A stretch of 64,000 bases of DNA from Firm-04 sp964463355 (GCA_964463355.1 CAYXBP010000001.1:124001-188000), one strand, 5' to 3'; counted from the stretch's first letter, positions 45,628-55,443 are shown. Translations and numbers: made by a program. Notes: generated by a model not told the origin, from the letters alone.

Positions 45628-46818
45628 ATGCCAAGTTTTGCTTACACAGCGAAGGACGCTGCGGGTAATGTCCGTAAAGGCGTGATGGCTGCTGACGATG
45701 AGCAGGAGTTTCTGGCGAAAATCAGAGAAAAGGGAATGTATGTTACCGAATACAAGGAGCGACGCACTGAGGTCAAGACCGTTAAAAAGTTTAAGACCCC
45801 TGAGCTTGCGTTTGCAACCAGACAGATGGCAGCGATGCTGTCTTCTGGCCTGACCCTTGTGAAGGCATTGGACATTCTCTGTAAAGAGCAGGAGAGCGAA
45901 GCCGCGCGAAATGTGTGGCGGGATGTGTACGAAAGCGTCCAGAAGGGTGAGTCCTTCTCCGATGCGCTGGAGGTACACGGCAGTGTGTTCCCCACACTGA
46001 TGACCTCCATGATCGCTGCCGGTGAATCGAGCGGCTCACTGGATGTGATCATGCAGCGTTTGAGTGACTACTACGCAAACCAGAACAAGATCTCCAACAC
46101 CATCAAAAGTGCGATGGTCTACCCCGTGATTCTCGGTATTTTGACAGTTGCCGTCGTTATCGGCGTTTTCGTGTTCATTATGCCTACCTTTGAGGATCTG
46201 TACGATAACCCTGCGGATATGCCGGCGCTGTCACGTGGCATGATGAACATCGGTAAATTCCTGGTGGCAAGATGGTATATCGTGGTCGGCATCGTTGTTG
46301 TGATCGCGTTTGTTGCGATTTATGCGATGAAGCTGCCCGATGTTCGATTGAAATGGGATCGGTTTATTATCAAGGGACCAGGCTTTGGCAAGCTGGTTGT
46401 CAAAATCTACACCGCCCGTTTTGCACAGACAATGGCTTCCTTGTATTCCAGTGGTCTGCCGATGGTCGAGTGCCTGAAGCGTTCGGCAGATACCCTTGCG
46501 AACTCCTACATCTCAATGCGATTCCGCGAGATCGTGGATGAGGTTAAGAGTGGTGAAACACTGAGTTCTTCCATTCAAAGAGCTGATATCTTCGACTCCA
46601 TGTTCTGCTCTATTATCTATGTTGGTGAGGAAGCTGGTGCGCTGGACGACATTCTGGAAAAGACCGCAGCCTACTACGATGAAGAAGCGGACTCCGCTGT
46701 CAAGCGTCTTTGTTCGCTGCTGGAGCCTGTGATGCTGATTATCATGGGTATCGTCATCGGATTGGTCTGTGCCGCGTTCTTCCCCGCACTGTACGACTCT
46801 ATCGGCAACATCGAGTAA
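45628..46818 (+). CDS. pilC: Type IV pilus inner-membrane platform protein
   Basis: 396 residues from ATG 45628 (AGGAGG at 45615-45620; the earlier in-frame start at 45523 lies in the structured leader). Two repeats of the GspF/PilC domain: the first about 55-180 (FATRQMAAMLSSGLTLVKALDIL) and the second about 255-390 (FAQTMASLYSSGLPMVECLKR), with three or four membrane helices, including IILGILTVAVVIGVFVFIMP and the C-terminal one. It forms the membrane platform on which the PilB and PilT motors turn. First gene of the pilus operon. Confidence 0.95.
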   Translation: MPSFAYTAKDAAGNVRKGVMAADDEQEFLAKIREKGMYVTEYKERRTEVKTVKKFKTPELAFATRQMAAMLSSGLTLVKALDILCKEQESEAARNVWRDVYESVQKGESFSDALEVHGSVFPTLMTSMIAAGESSGSLDVIMQRLSDYYANQNKISNTIKSAMVYPVILGILTVAVVIGVFVFIMPTFEDLYDNPADMPALSRGMMNIGKFLVARWYIVVGIVVVIAFVAIYAMKLPDVRLKWDRFIIKGPGFGKLVVKIYTARFAQTMASLYSSGLPMVECLKRSADTLANSYISMRFREIVDEVKSGETLSSSIQRADIFDSMFCSIIYVGEEAGALDDILEKTAAYYDEEADSAVKRLCSLLEPVMLIIMGIVIGLVCAAFFPALYDSIGNIE

Positions 46819-46848
46819 CCGATCCCCGAAGCAACAACAAAATATTGC

Positions 46849-46898
46849 GATGTCGGCTCTGCCGTCTATGCTGTGAATGCCGACGGCAGCCGCACATC
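46849..46898 (+). other. Intra-operon hairpin between pilC and the pilM-pilN fusion
   Basis: A long imperfect stem, about 16 pairs in three blocks: GATGT with ACATC, CGGCT with AGCCG, GCCGTC with GACGGC (46849-46866 with 46882-46898). No U-run follows, so it is more likely a stability or processing element than a terminator. Confidence 0.5.
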
Positions 46899-46930
46899 GT
46901 TTCATTCAATCAGAGAGGTGGAAATCGTAA

Positions 46931-48595
46931 ATGCTTTCGTTTGATATTACCGACCGAAATATACGCATCATCAAGGGTGCTGAGAGTGGCGGCAAAATCC
47001 GCATCCACTCTGCCGCGACCCTCAACCTGGAAGAAGAGGTTATCGTCAACGGTCATGTCCGTGATGTACCCCGTCTGGCAACCCTGATCAATCAGGTGCT
47101 GCGCACGAATAAAATGGCTGATAAGGAAGCCATCGTCAGTATCTCCTCCAACATGACCATCTTCAAGGAGCTGCACATTCAAAAGGCTGCCAAGGAGCAG
47201 GACTTCATGAAAATGGTGCGTGCCGAGATGGCTGCCGCATTGGGTATCGATGATTCCTATTCCGTATCCTATATCATCGTGGGTGATTCGGATCAGCAGG
47301 AAGGCTCGCTGAAAATTCTGGCGACTGCCTGCCCCTATGAGGTTGTGGATTGCTACAAGCGTGTGTTTAATATGCTTCAGCTTTCCCTGCGCTCCGTTAT
47401 GATCGGCTGCAACTGCATCACCAAGGTATTGCTTGCCGATACCAAGGTGAAGTCCAAGATGCCGCTGCTCGCTGTGCAGATCGACAACAACTTCATCTCG
47501 CTGAACTTGTACGAGAATGGTCAGCTTTCCTTCTCGCGTTTCGCTTCCATTTCCGCTGAGGACTATGACGATTCCGAGGATTACGTGTTTGAGGCAGTGA
47601 ACGAGAATATCTTCCGTATGCTGCAATTCCAGAAGAGTAAGTCTGGCAGCGATGTCATTGAGAACGTGATCTTCTACGGTGATACACACGAGTATGTTCG
47701 TCTGACCAATGAGTTGGAGAAGATGGGCATCCGTACCAGCATCATCAATGTGCCGCCCCAGATCCACGGCTACGAGAATCTGGAGTTCTCCTCTTACGCA
47801 AACGCCATCGGCGCAATGTTTAAGCGTAATAAGGATACCGAGCATATCAACTTGCTGGAAACTGATACCGTCAACAATAACAAGATCAAATCCAACTCTA
47901 CATACTACGTTCTTCTGGTCGGCAGCCTCGTTGCTTCCATCGCCATCTGCGGTATCGCATATGCCGTGCTTGCGATTCAGAACAGCAGCGTAAAGAAGGA
48001 CATCACCGAGTTGCAGGAGAAGAAATCCAGCGCGTTGGCAACCGATTTGAACACACAGATTAGCGACCTGACCGCACTTTCCAAGAGTGTCACCTCCTAC
48101 TACGATGGCGTGAACGATGCGTATCAGGCATATCTCAGCCGTCCGTATGTCCTTTCCGAGGATTATACCAAGTTTGAGGAAACCATCAAAACCGTTGTGC
48201 TGGAAGCCCATAAGGATCTGATTGCTGCTGATACAAGTATCAACAAGAACGATCCCGACTACAGCAACTACTATGTCATCGAAACAATGAACTACGATAG
48301 TGGCAAAATGACGGTGGATCTCAAGATCAAGGCGGAGGATTTGCCCCTGCAAACCATTCCCGCAAACTTGGTTCAGGCGTTGCGCGCCATGGATGAGGTT
48401 TACTATGTCGGCTATGAGGGCTACACGCTCGTAATCGAAAAAGCTACTGCAACTACGCCTTCCTTTGATGCCGATGGCAATCCCATTGCTGTGGGCAAAG
48501 AGGTCGAAAACAGGTATGTACAGATGTCCTTGACCATTGAGATGAAAGGCGATGGCGTAACCTATACTGAAGCAGAGGAGGCACCCTTTAAATGA
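46931..48595 (+). CDS. pilM: PilM-PilN fusion protein of the type IV pilus alignment complex
   Basis: 554 residues. The N-terminal part (about 1-310) is the actin/FtsA-like PilM ATPase fold, opening with LSFDITDRNIRIIKG. A single membrane helix follows (about 325-348, YYVLLVGSLVASIAICGIAYAVLAIQ in part), then a coiled coil (about 350-385) and an extracytoplasmic domain, the layout of PilN. In most bacteria PilM and PilN are separate and bind each other through the PilN N-terminal peptide; here both are one chain. It overlaps the PilO gene by ATGA. The N-terminal ATG has GAGGTGG upstream. Confidence 0.85.
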   Translation: MLSFDITDRNIRIIKGAESGGKIRIHSAATLNLEEEVIVNGHVRDVPRLATLINQVLRTNKMADKEAIVSISSNMTIFKELHIQKAAKEQDFMKMVRAEMAAALGIDDSYSVSYIIVGDSDQQEGSLKILATACPYEVVDCYKRVFNMLQLSLRSVMIGCNCITKVLLADTKVKSKMPLLAVQIDNNFISLNLYENGQLSFSRFASISAEDYDDSEDYVFEAVNENIFRMLQFQKSKSGSDVIENVIFYGDTHEYVRLTNELEKMGIRTSIINVPPQIHGYENLEFSSYANAIGAMFKRNKDTEHINLLETDTVNNNKIKSNSTYYVLLVGSLVASIAICGIAYAVLAIQNSSVKKDITELQEKKSSALATDLNTQISDLTALSKSVTSYYDGVNDAYQAYLSRPYVLSEDYTKFEETIKTVVLEAHKDLIAADTSINKNDPDYSNYYVIETMNYDSGKMTVDLKIKAEDLPLQTIPANLVQALRAMDEVYYVGYEGYTLVIEKATATTPSFDADGNPIAVGKEVENRYVQMSLTIEMKGDGVTYTEAEEAPFK

Positions 48596-49476
48596 AACTC
48601 GGATATCGTGATAGAATCATTCTTTTGGTCGTAATGGTGATCGTTGTATTCGCCATCGGCATCTTCGCGTTCATCAAGCCCAAGTGGGAGGAATTGGATA
48701 CCAACAAAATTGCTCTGAAAACAGCACAGAGCGAATGGGATACGCAGCTGGTTAACTTTGAGCGTATCAATACCCTCCGTGATAGCATCAGCAAGCGATA
48801 CAATGAGTCGCTGACACTCTGTGAGGGCTTCACCGATGAGATGGATTCCACCGAGCTGGATCAGTTCTTGCAGGAGAAGTTCATTAACATCGAGCAGTTC
48901 ATTAAAAACGATGTGCAATTGAGCGGCTCATCCTCCATTTCCGATATGGGTACCGCAACGCTTGCTTACTACTACTATACCCCCAGCATTGTGACCTATC
49001 CGCTGTATGAGGCCGCTGATTTCGATGGCTCTCTCGCAAAGGCAGCACAGCAAAAATGCAAGGAGTCGATCATCCTCTCCGCACGTACCAGCCAGATCGT
49101 TGGCAACGGCAATGCGACCCTGACCTTCAAGATCAACAGACAGGATACGATGGCTCTCATTGATTCGGTTCGCAAGTATGCTGTGGATAACAAGGACGCA
49201 ATGCTGCTGCAATCTGTTAACATCACCGATTTCGACTTCAATGGCGATCCGTTGGAGCGCGACAGTCAGGGTAACATCATCGGCACACCTCCTGCTACCA
49301 CAGATGGCGAAAAGGAACTGGAGCCTGGGGACTACGGTTACACCGAAGTTGCCTTTGATTTTCAGGTGTACTACATTCAGGAGCCGACTGAGCCGGATGT
49401 TGGCGAAGCCTATGACAGCACTGTCTGGAATGGTGACGCATGGAGAAGCTATGTTTCCGAAAAAACGGCCGAATGA
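48592..49476 (+). CDS. pilO: PilO-like type IV pilus alignment protein
   Basis: 294 residues: a short cytoplasmic start, one membrane helix (about 8-27, ILLVVMVIVVFAIGIFAF), a coiled coil to about 80 and an extracytoplasmic domain with an alpha/beta pattern and a long Asp/Pro-rich C-terminal loop (about 220-260). The order after PilM-PilN identifies it as PilO, which pairs with PilN to align the motor with the pilus. Sequence similarity in this family is low, so the call rests on layout and order. Confidence 0.75.
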   Translation: MKLGYRDRIILLVVMVIVVFAIGIFAFIKPKWEELDTNKIALKTAQSEWDTQLVNFERINTLRDSISKRYNESLTLCEGFTDEMDSTELDQFLQEKFINIEQFIKNDVQLSGSSSISDMGTATLAYYYYTPSIVTYPLYEAADFDGSLAKAAQQKCKESIILSARTSQIVGNGNATLTFKINRQDTMALIDSVRKYAVDNKDAMLLQSVNITDFDFNGDPLERDSQGNIIGTPPATTDGEKELEPGDYGYTEVAFDFQVYYIQEPTEPDVGEAYDSTVWNGDAWRSYVSEKTAE

Positions 49477-49479
49477 CGC

Positions 49480-49510
49480 GGAAAGCCTTTCTGTATCCAG
49501 AAAGGCTTCC
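49480..49510 (+). other. Intra-operon hairpin between pilO and the PilX-like gene
   Basis: GGAAAGCCTTTCTG (49480-49493) pairs with CAGAAAGGCTTCC (49498-49510) with one bulged A and a 4-base loop. The next bases are CATACTTG, not a U-run. It may protect the upstream message or adjust the ratio of the very large downstream protein. Confidence 0.55.
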
Positions 49511-49534
49511 CATACTTGAAAGGTGGTTTCACTT

Positions 49535-52465
49535 ATGGAACAAAATATGAAGAAAGGGAAGGTCAAGGGCACGGTTCTTTTTACCGTTGTCGCCGTGATG
49601 ATGGTGTTGGTGGTCTTTCTGGTTTCCACACTGATTCTGACGACATCTGCCCAGCGTCGAACATACTATACGTACTTTGAAACGCAGGCGCAGTACGCAG
49701 CCAATGCAGCACTGGAAACAGTCCAAAACTCCGTTTACTCCAATGAAGCGTTCTTCAACTGGATGGCAAACGAAGCGAACGACGTCGGCGATGTTGCTAC
49801 CATGGATGTGAATTTTGAGGACACGACCATTCCGATTTCGCTGACGAAGGAAGTCGACGGAAAGACTGTTCGATATGTCGAATGTCAGATTGAGCGTCTG
49901 GATGACGACTATTACTGGGATGAGAAGAACGTGCGAATCGTAAGCCGCCGTACATGGCAGATTTCTGCTACTGCGCTGGTCGGCAGCGGCTCTCAGGCTG
50001 CGGAATCTGTGCAGGCTTTCGTTGTATATGAGCCTGTTCGTGAGCGTATCGCGAACCCGAATAACGCTGGTGTTACCTGGGTGGGCACAGTTCCCGATGA
50101 CGGCAACGGCAAGGGCGCGGGCGTGTTTGCGTCTTCGTTTAACAGCGGCAACGATAACGTTTCCGTTTTTGGCCCCGTGTATTCTGTGGGTACTGCGCCA
50201 CTTGGTCGTACCAAGTATACTGTCCCTCCAACCATCATTGAGAACGAGGGTATCTATGTGGGTAGAGTGGTGTTTACCGAATCCATGCAACTGAAGACTA
50301 CAAAATGGCTTACCGTTCAGAATCCTTACCAGGGACTGGAGGTGTATGGTAACTTTGACGTAACCAACCATATGCATATCCAGTCTGAGCAGACACCTGC
50401 TCCCACAAAGTACAATGAGCTTGGCTATGTTTATGTGGATGGCTTGCTTTCTGTTACTGGTGGTGCTTTTTCCATCGGTGGTGTTTCCCAAGGCGAGTCC
50501 ATTACCCCTAGTGGAACCGATCAGCGTGTAAATCTCTATGCAGGTGGCATTCAGGCCATTAAGGCACTTACCGTCAATGGCGATATCTTTTTGCATGAAA
50601 CGGAATTGACATCTTCGTACTCCGATACAGGTATAACCTATCTCGCGGCTTTTGTTGAGCAGAATGTTCAGAAAGCCAATTACGCCCACAAGGGTTATGC
50701 AGGCGGTGACCTGATTTGCGCAAATGCAGAGTTCAAGATTGACGGCCAACGCGGTCCTACTGTCGGTGGCGATTTCATCATGACTAACCCCGATGGTAAG
50801 CTGATTGTGCAGGGCAGCGGCGATACCAAGATTGGTGGTGCTTTGGTCTGTGCTGGTAAGCTGGTCATGAACTCGGACAGATCCATTACTGCGGCAGGCG
50901 GCGTCTATGTTGACCCTACTAAGGTGGAGATACAGAACGACTTGACCATTAACGACGTGAAGTTCAATAGCAAAGATGGCGTGAAAGAGATTACCGAGAA
51001 ATTGGTGAAAGCTTGCCAAAATGCGACTGGCGCACAGGCAAGTTACGATCTCAATGGTGACACTAAGGTGACGGAAGCTGATCTTCATCTGAACACCTAT
51101 AATAATGCTGTGATTGAGAGCCTTGGCGCAATGTCCTTCGTTTCTACAGCGGGTACAGATTCACACGAGCAGTATGTCAGCCTCGTAAAGCAGATGCTTG
51201 ACTGTGAGCAGACCTATACGGATACCAATGGCAAAGAACATAAGGTTAAGGTCGGTCTGTATCCCTTCTGTAGCCGTCTGGATGAAATCTTTGAAACTTA
51301 CATCCGCTGGGATCTGAAGCGAGATACCGAGGCAGCAGCAAGAGCCTTGCTGAACACTGATCCGCTCATTAAGGAGAGCAAGGATGCAGGGCATACTTGG
51401 GGTGTGAAGGAAAAAATGGACGGCGGAGATAAGATCTATGTGCCCTATACCACTACCCTCAACGAGAATGATCACGCTTTTATTGGCGAGATTGAAACTG
51501 GTGATGCAGCTAAGATCGCTTATGCATCTACGCCTGATGCGGATACCGAGTTGCCAAACGGTGCGCCTGCGCAGGTATTTGAGAAGCCGAGTCCATTGGG
51601 CACCTACAACTACCATTATCATGATGCAGAGGGTAAAGATCAGAGTGCTACAATTTCCAGTGCAATGTATATTGATACAAGCTGCGTACTGGATTTCACT
51701 CAGAACAGCAACGATTGGACGGACTTTGGAAATAAAGACAGTATTTTTTTTGTAGATCCTTCCGCGAAAGGCTATGATGCTGCAAACCCGCTGGTGATCA
51801 TTATCAGAGGTCAATTCAGCAACGGTAGTTTGAACATCCTTGTCAATAACACCTATAATTATGCAAAGGGTAAGTATTATGCAGAACTTGACACCTTCAC
51901 TGACCGCAATCAGGTTGTCATCTATTGGGATGATAGTTTCTGGGCGCAGAAGGCAAACTTCTACACAACTGGTTCTTACAATGCTGTGGCATTCGAAATG
52001 AAACTGGATTATGTCGCAAATCCTTACTACCCTGGTACAACCGAATGGGCAAATCTTCCCGTGGCGGATAAGTATAAGTTCGAGTATATCCCGAACACTA
52101 CAATTTACATGGATGCAAGTAAGACCACTGCTTATCAGCTGACAAACAACTCCTTTATTTCCGCATTTGTCATTTCGCCTTATGCGTCGCTGAGAATGGA
52201 CGCAGCAGGTGATTTGGAAGTGGAAACACTCTTCCGTGAAACACATGATTCCGAGAAGCTAAAATCCAAGGATTACGCAAACGAAATCTGCCTGATCGCG
52301 ATCGGCGGCTTTGTATTGGATGATTTCTGGTCGAACAATGCTTCTTACATGGTCTATGCAACCGATGGTAACCGTCCTGGCAGTTATTCTGGCTCAGTAA
52401 AGCCTGGTAAGGTGGATGATACGGATGGTGACTTCCTCGTTAACGACTACAAGACCCCTGCTTGA
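49535..52465 (+). CDS. Very large PilX-like pilus-associated surface protein
   Basis: 976 residues from ATG 49535 (AAAGGTGG upstream). The N-terminus is pilin-like: a short basic start, a Gly before the hydrophobic helix (KVKGTVLFTVVAVMMVLVVFLVSTL, about 10-34) and an amphipathic helix typical of PilX, but without the Glu at +5. The rest is an extracellular region. Residues about 388-474 repeat short Gly-Gly-rich strands (GGDLICANAEF, GGDFIMT, GGALVCAG, GGVYV), which suggest a beta-helix. Residues 505-516 read DLNGDTKVTEAD, a calcium-loop like half a dockerin repeat. It is likely a minor pilin carrying a large adhesive tip; the role is inferred. Confidence 0.7.
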   Translation: MEQNMKKGKVKGTVLFTVVAVMMVLVVFLVSTLILTTSAQRRTYYTYFETQAQYAANAALETVQNSVYSNEAFFNWMANEANDVGDVATMDVNFEDTTIPISLTKEVDGKTVRYVECQIERLDDDYYWDEKNVRIVSRRTWQISATALVGSGSQAAESVQAFVVYEPVRERIANPNNAGVTWVGTVPDDGNGKGAGVFASSFNSGNDNVSVFGPVYSVGTAPLGRTKYTVPPTIIENEGIYVGRVVFTESMQLKTTKWLTVQNPYQGLEVYGNFDVTNHMHIQSEQTPAPTKYNELGYVYVDGLLSVTGGAFSIGGVSQGESITPSGTDQRVNLYAGGIQAIKALTVNGDIFLHETELTSSYSDTGITYLAAFVEQNVQKANYAHKGYAGGDLICANAEFKIDGQRGPTVGGDFIMTNPDGKLIVQGSGDTKIGGALVCAGKLVMNSDRSITAAGGVYVDPTKVEIQNDLTINDVKFNSKDGVKEITEKLVKACQNATGAQASYDLNGDTKVTEADLHLNTYNNAVIESLGAMSFVSTAGTDSHEQYVSLVKQMLDCEQTYTDTNGKEHKVKVGLYPFCSRLDEIFETYIRWDLKRDTEAAARALLNTDPLIKESKDAGHTWGVKEKMDGGDKIYVPYTTTLNENDHAFIGEIETGDAAKIAYASTPDADTELPNGAPAQVFEKPSPLGTYNYHYHDAEGKDQSATISSAMYIDTSCVLDFTQNSNDWTDFGNKDSIFFVDPSAKGYDAANPLVIIIRGQFSNGSLNILVNNTYNYAKGKYYAELDTFTDRNQVVIYWDDSFWAQKANFYTTGSYNAVAFEMKLDYVANPYYPGTTEWANLPVADKYKFEYIPNTTIYMDASKTTAYQLTNNSFISAFVISPYASLRMDAAGDLEVETLFRETHDSEKLKSKDYANEICLIAIGGFVLDDFWSNNASYMVYATDGNRPGSYSGSVKPGKVDDTDGDFLVNDYKTPA

Positions 52466-52481
52466 GAAATGAGGTGATCAG

Positions 52482-53267
52482 ATGAAACGCTATAAAGGTA
52501 TGACACTGCTTGAAGTTGTCATTTCCATCGCGATTTTTGCGCTTCTTTCTTTGCTCATCGTGCAGTCAATCACCCAGATCAATACCATCATTCGCCGTAC
52601 AACCGATATGAATGAGCGGATTTATCAGGAAAAGGTCTATGTCAATACCCATCAGACTGCATATATGGACGACGTAAAAACCTATGAGGCGAAAGCAACA
52701 AATCCGAAGCTTTCTGTGGCATATGGCGGCGTGGTGGTTCATCCCACCACGGATGCCATTGAGCGTGTGACCAAGAACGACGGCAGTAAGGAATCGATTG
52801 ACCGTGATAATCGTCTGGACAGTAGTCTGCACTTCCGTTTTCTTGAATTCGGCGGTGTTACATCGTCCAGTGGTACGAGCGGCTTTAACACGGGCTTTAT
52901 CACGATGGAGGCAAGAGGTTCATCTTTGCCCGAAATCGTCAGTGTGAAAATCAGTGGCGGTGGAACGCAGAAGGTTTATCAGCCTGGTACGACGAATGAA
53001 ACGCAGAGTTACATTTTGAATGCGGATAACCTGATTGGCGGCGATGGCTTTGTGATAGATGGTGAAATGCTGTTCAAGGTTGAGTTTCCAAAAGAAACCT
53101 CTGTTGTGGAGATTGAGTGGAAGCTTCGACGTAACGGCAAGGAAGAAACTGCGAAATCTGTGCATACCTTCCCCGCAAATCGCTTGGATGCTAGCGGAAG
53201 CTACGAGACCGTTGGTAAGGCAACTGCCTACTACTATGACGGAACGGGCTTTGGTATCGTGAAATGA
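52482..53267 (+). CDS. Minor prepilin, PilV/GspI-like
   Basis: 261 residues. A class III prepilin signal: a basic start (MKRYKG) with cleavage before MTLLEVVISIAIFALLSLLIVQS, with the conserved Glu at +5. The mature part has a coiled stretch and then beta strands with many Gly and Thr. GAGGTGA precedes the ATG. It follows the giant protein by 16 bases and overlaps the upstream, non-preferred start of the next prepilin frame. Probably primes pilus assembly as a minor pilin. Confidence 0.85.
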   Translation: MKRYKGMTLLEVVISIAIFALLSLLIVQSITQINTIIRRTTDMNERIYQEKVYVNTHQTAYMDDVKTYEAKATNPKLSVAYGGVVVHPTTDAIERVTKNDGSKESIDRDNRLDSSLHFRFLEFGGVTSSSGTSGFNTGFITMEARGSSLPEIVSVKISGGGTQKVYQPGTTNETQSYILNADNLIGGDGFVIDGEMLFKVEFPKETSVVEIEWKLRRNGKEETAKSVHTFPANRLDASGSYETVGKATAYYYDGTGFGIVK

Positions 53268-53299
53268 AGAAGACTCATTATGATGAAAGGAGTGACTGT

Positions 53300-54433
53300 A
53301 TGAAGAAACGGCTTTCCGCTTTTACATTGATCGAAACGATCATTGTTATGGCGATTTTCTCCATGATCATGTTTAGCGTGATGCAGTTGATGGATCCGGT
53401 TTCTAAATATTTTGTCAGAGGCTCCAATTTTGAAAACTCCACGGCTTGTTTGGATAATATGCGCCGCTGCATTGAGGGTAACCTCATGTATGCCGACCGT
53501 ATTCATGCCTACGCGGGTTTTGAACCCTATATCTATACCGACGGCAGTGTTGATATTGACGGCGATGGCAGTCCCGACATCTCTGGGGTGAAAGTTTCTA
53601 CCTATGCGCCCAGTCCTGTTCTTAAGCAGCAGGTATCTGATTTCCATAGCACCTACTTCAAGGATCGCGTTTGCTTCGATGCGAGCGGTACAATCTATGT
53701 GCTGTGCTTCGATAACACTGAAATCATCTCAGATTCCTCGCTCAAGAATCTCACCCGCCTGAGCAGTTACAACGATATGCGACTGAATCAGGGAAAGATG
53801 CTTCTTTATGGGTTTAGCTACAACGCCGCGAAGGATGGTTCTGGTGAAGTTGCCTATACTCTGGATCTTGATCATCCCACGATTACAGAGTGGACAGTTA
53901 ACCAGAAGCTCTACGGCAACTTTGACTACACCTTCTATCTCGGTATTGATGGCAAAAAGAGCGACGGCGCTGGCGGTCAGGTTTTGATGACTGACCCCGC
54001 CGAGCTGGTGAGCAACTACAACATGATCTTTACCGATTGCAAGATTCACATCAGCGTTACTGAGGTGAAAAGAGGTGCGACAGGGCAACTGGAGCGTGCG
54101 GGTGTTGCCGCAAGCTATCAGAATACTTACGCTTCGTTTATACTGGAAAATGCATTGCAGTACGGCGAAACTGCGTTTACCAATATCCCGCAGATGGACA
54201 CAAAGATCCTTTACGACCGTACCAAAAACTATGCGGATATTACCGCGTATAAGCGTATCAGCATCGACCAAGTGCAGCAGCTGGCTAAAATGGGTGATGC
54301 GAGCCTGAGTACCTATAATTCGATTGCAGCGCTTTCACAGAGTGGCCCTGTCAGTAGTTTTTACTTTATTTTCACTACACCGGATTCCTGTATCAATGTG
54401 GATCCACTTGAGTGGGGCATTACCGTTTCCTAA
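53300..54433 (+). CDS. Minor prepilin, PilW/PilJ-like, long
   Basis: 377 residues from ATG 53300 (AAAGGAG nine bases upstream; the frame opens 12 codons earlier). Prepilin signal KKRLSA followed by FTLIETIIVMAIFSMIMFSVMQ, with Glu at +5; the residue before Phe is Ala rather than the usual Gly. The mature part is long for a minor pilin and carries DIDGDGSPDISG at about 81-92, another calcium-loop-like motif. It is the last gene of the operon; a bidirectional terminator follows. Confidence 0.8.
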   Translation: MKKRLSAFTLIETIIVMAIFSMIMFSVMQLMDPVSKYFVRGSNFENSTACLDNMRRCIEGNLMYADRIHAYAGFEPYIYTDGSVDIDGDGSPDISGVKVSTYAPSPVLKQQVSDFHSTYFKDRVCFDASGTIYVLCFDNTEIISDSSLKNLTRLSSYNDMRLNQGKMLLYGFSYNAAKDGSGEVAYTLDLDHPTITEWTVNQKLYGNFDYTFYLGIDGKKSDGAGGQVLMTDPAELVSNYNMIFTDCKIHISVTEVKRGATGQLERAGVAASYQNTYASFILENALQYGETAFTNIPQMDTKILYDRTKNYADITAYKRISIDQVQQLAKMGDASLSTYNSIAALSQSGPVSSFYFIFTTPDSCINVDPLEWGITVS

Positions 54434-54463
54434 CGCATTGCAAAGAGATCAGACACAGAGAAA

Positions 54464-54497
54464 GGCAGCCGGTGTTGCCGGCTGCCTCTTTGTTTGA
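54464..54497. terminator. Bidirectional terminator between the pilus operon and pilD
   Basis: GGCAGCCGG (54464-54472) pairs with CCGGCTGCC (54478-54486) with a 5-base loop. TCTTTGTTTG follows on the plus strand and TTTCTCTGTG on the minus strand. Confidence 0.85.
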
Positions 54498-54507
54498 ATG
54501 AACGATG

Positions 54508-55413
54508 TCATAGAATCTGTAAAATCATGCTGTAGTAGCTGTGCTGCTCCGGCTGTGGAAGTGTGCTGAGATACCAGTCGGTTAGCTGACTTCCGCAAAT
54601 TGCACCAATCAGTAAGCCCATGCACAGATATGGGCCAAAAGCAAACTTCGAGTTACCAGTGACTTTTTTGATGATCAACCCGAAAATTGCTGCCAGAAGA
54701 ATGCCGATGAATGCCGCAGGGACAACGCCCTTCCAGCCAAGGAAGAGCCCACCGCAGACCATCAGCAGTGTATCTCCCAACTCGATGCCGCGCACCTTTT
54801 CGCCGGTTTTCTTCTGATAGTAAATGCCGCTGATCTCACCGATGAGAAAGAACGGCAGGCTGATGCAGACGCTGCCAATCAGTCGTTCCACAATGGTGAT
54901 ATCGTTGAGAAAATGCGATGGAACTGTCAGAATCAGCATGACCGCCAATACGCGCAGATCAATTTCCATGGTGTCCCAGTCCATGAATCCAACCACGATC
55001 AGCACGGATGTGTACAGGCACATGATAATTGTGTTGATATGGAAGCCAAAAACAAGGTAGATCACTACATAGAGTAGCCCATTAAGCCCTTCTACCAGCG
55101 GGTATCTGCCAGAGATTTTCTCGCCGCAGCTGTGACATTTTCCCTTGAGGAACAGCCAGCTGAACACGGGGATCAGATCAATGGCACGGATTTTTGCGCC
55201 GCAGGTCATGCAGTGCGAAGAACGCTTGATCAGGGATTCATTTCGTGGCAGACGGATGATGACCACATTCAGAAAGCTGCCGATGATCAGACCGTATGCA
55301 AGCACCATGGGAATCGTCAGCAGGAAGAACGGTAGGTCGAAATACTCCCACTCCTCGCGGATGATGGGCTTTGCTGCAAAAAAGCGTGCAGCGAACATTA
55401 TTTTTTGGTACAT
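54508..55413 (-). CDS. pilD: Prepilin peptidase (A24 family)
   Basis: 301 residues with about eight membrane helices. It cleaves and usually N-methylates class III prepilins. The methylase-like cytoplasmic loop has two CxxC pairs (CMTCGAK and CHSCGEK, about 92-117). The catalytic aspartates are in GFMDWDTMEIDLR and in the ELGDT word (a variant of the usual GxGD) near residue 229. The gene lies on the minus strand inside the otherwise plus-strand pilus locus and has its own promoter. Confidence 0.9.
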   Translation of the reverse strand: MYQKIMFAARFFAAKPIIREEWEYFDLPFFLLTIPMVLAYGLIIGSFLNVVIIRLPRNESLIKRSSHCMTCGAKIRAIDLIPVFSWLFLKGKCHSCGEKISGRYPLVEGLNGLLYVVIYLVFGFHINTIIMCLYTSVLIVVGFMDWDTMEIDLRVLAVMLILTVPSHFLNDITIVERLIGSVCISLPFFLIGEISGIYYQKKTGEKVRGIELGDTLLMVCGGLFLGWKGVVPAAFIGILLAAIFGLIIKKVTGNSKFAFGPYLCMGLLIGAICGSQLTDWYLSTLPQPEQHSYYSMILQIL

Positions 55414-55443
55414 AACGGTACCTCCTTATATGGTTGTACTGTT

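Noticed and set aside
49529..51088. 519-codon minus-strand frame opposite the PilX-like gene
   Set aside because: No ribosome site and unusual composition; the plus-strand frame has a site, operon position and pilin-like N-terminus.
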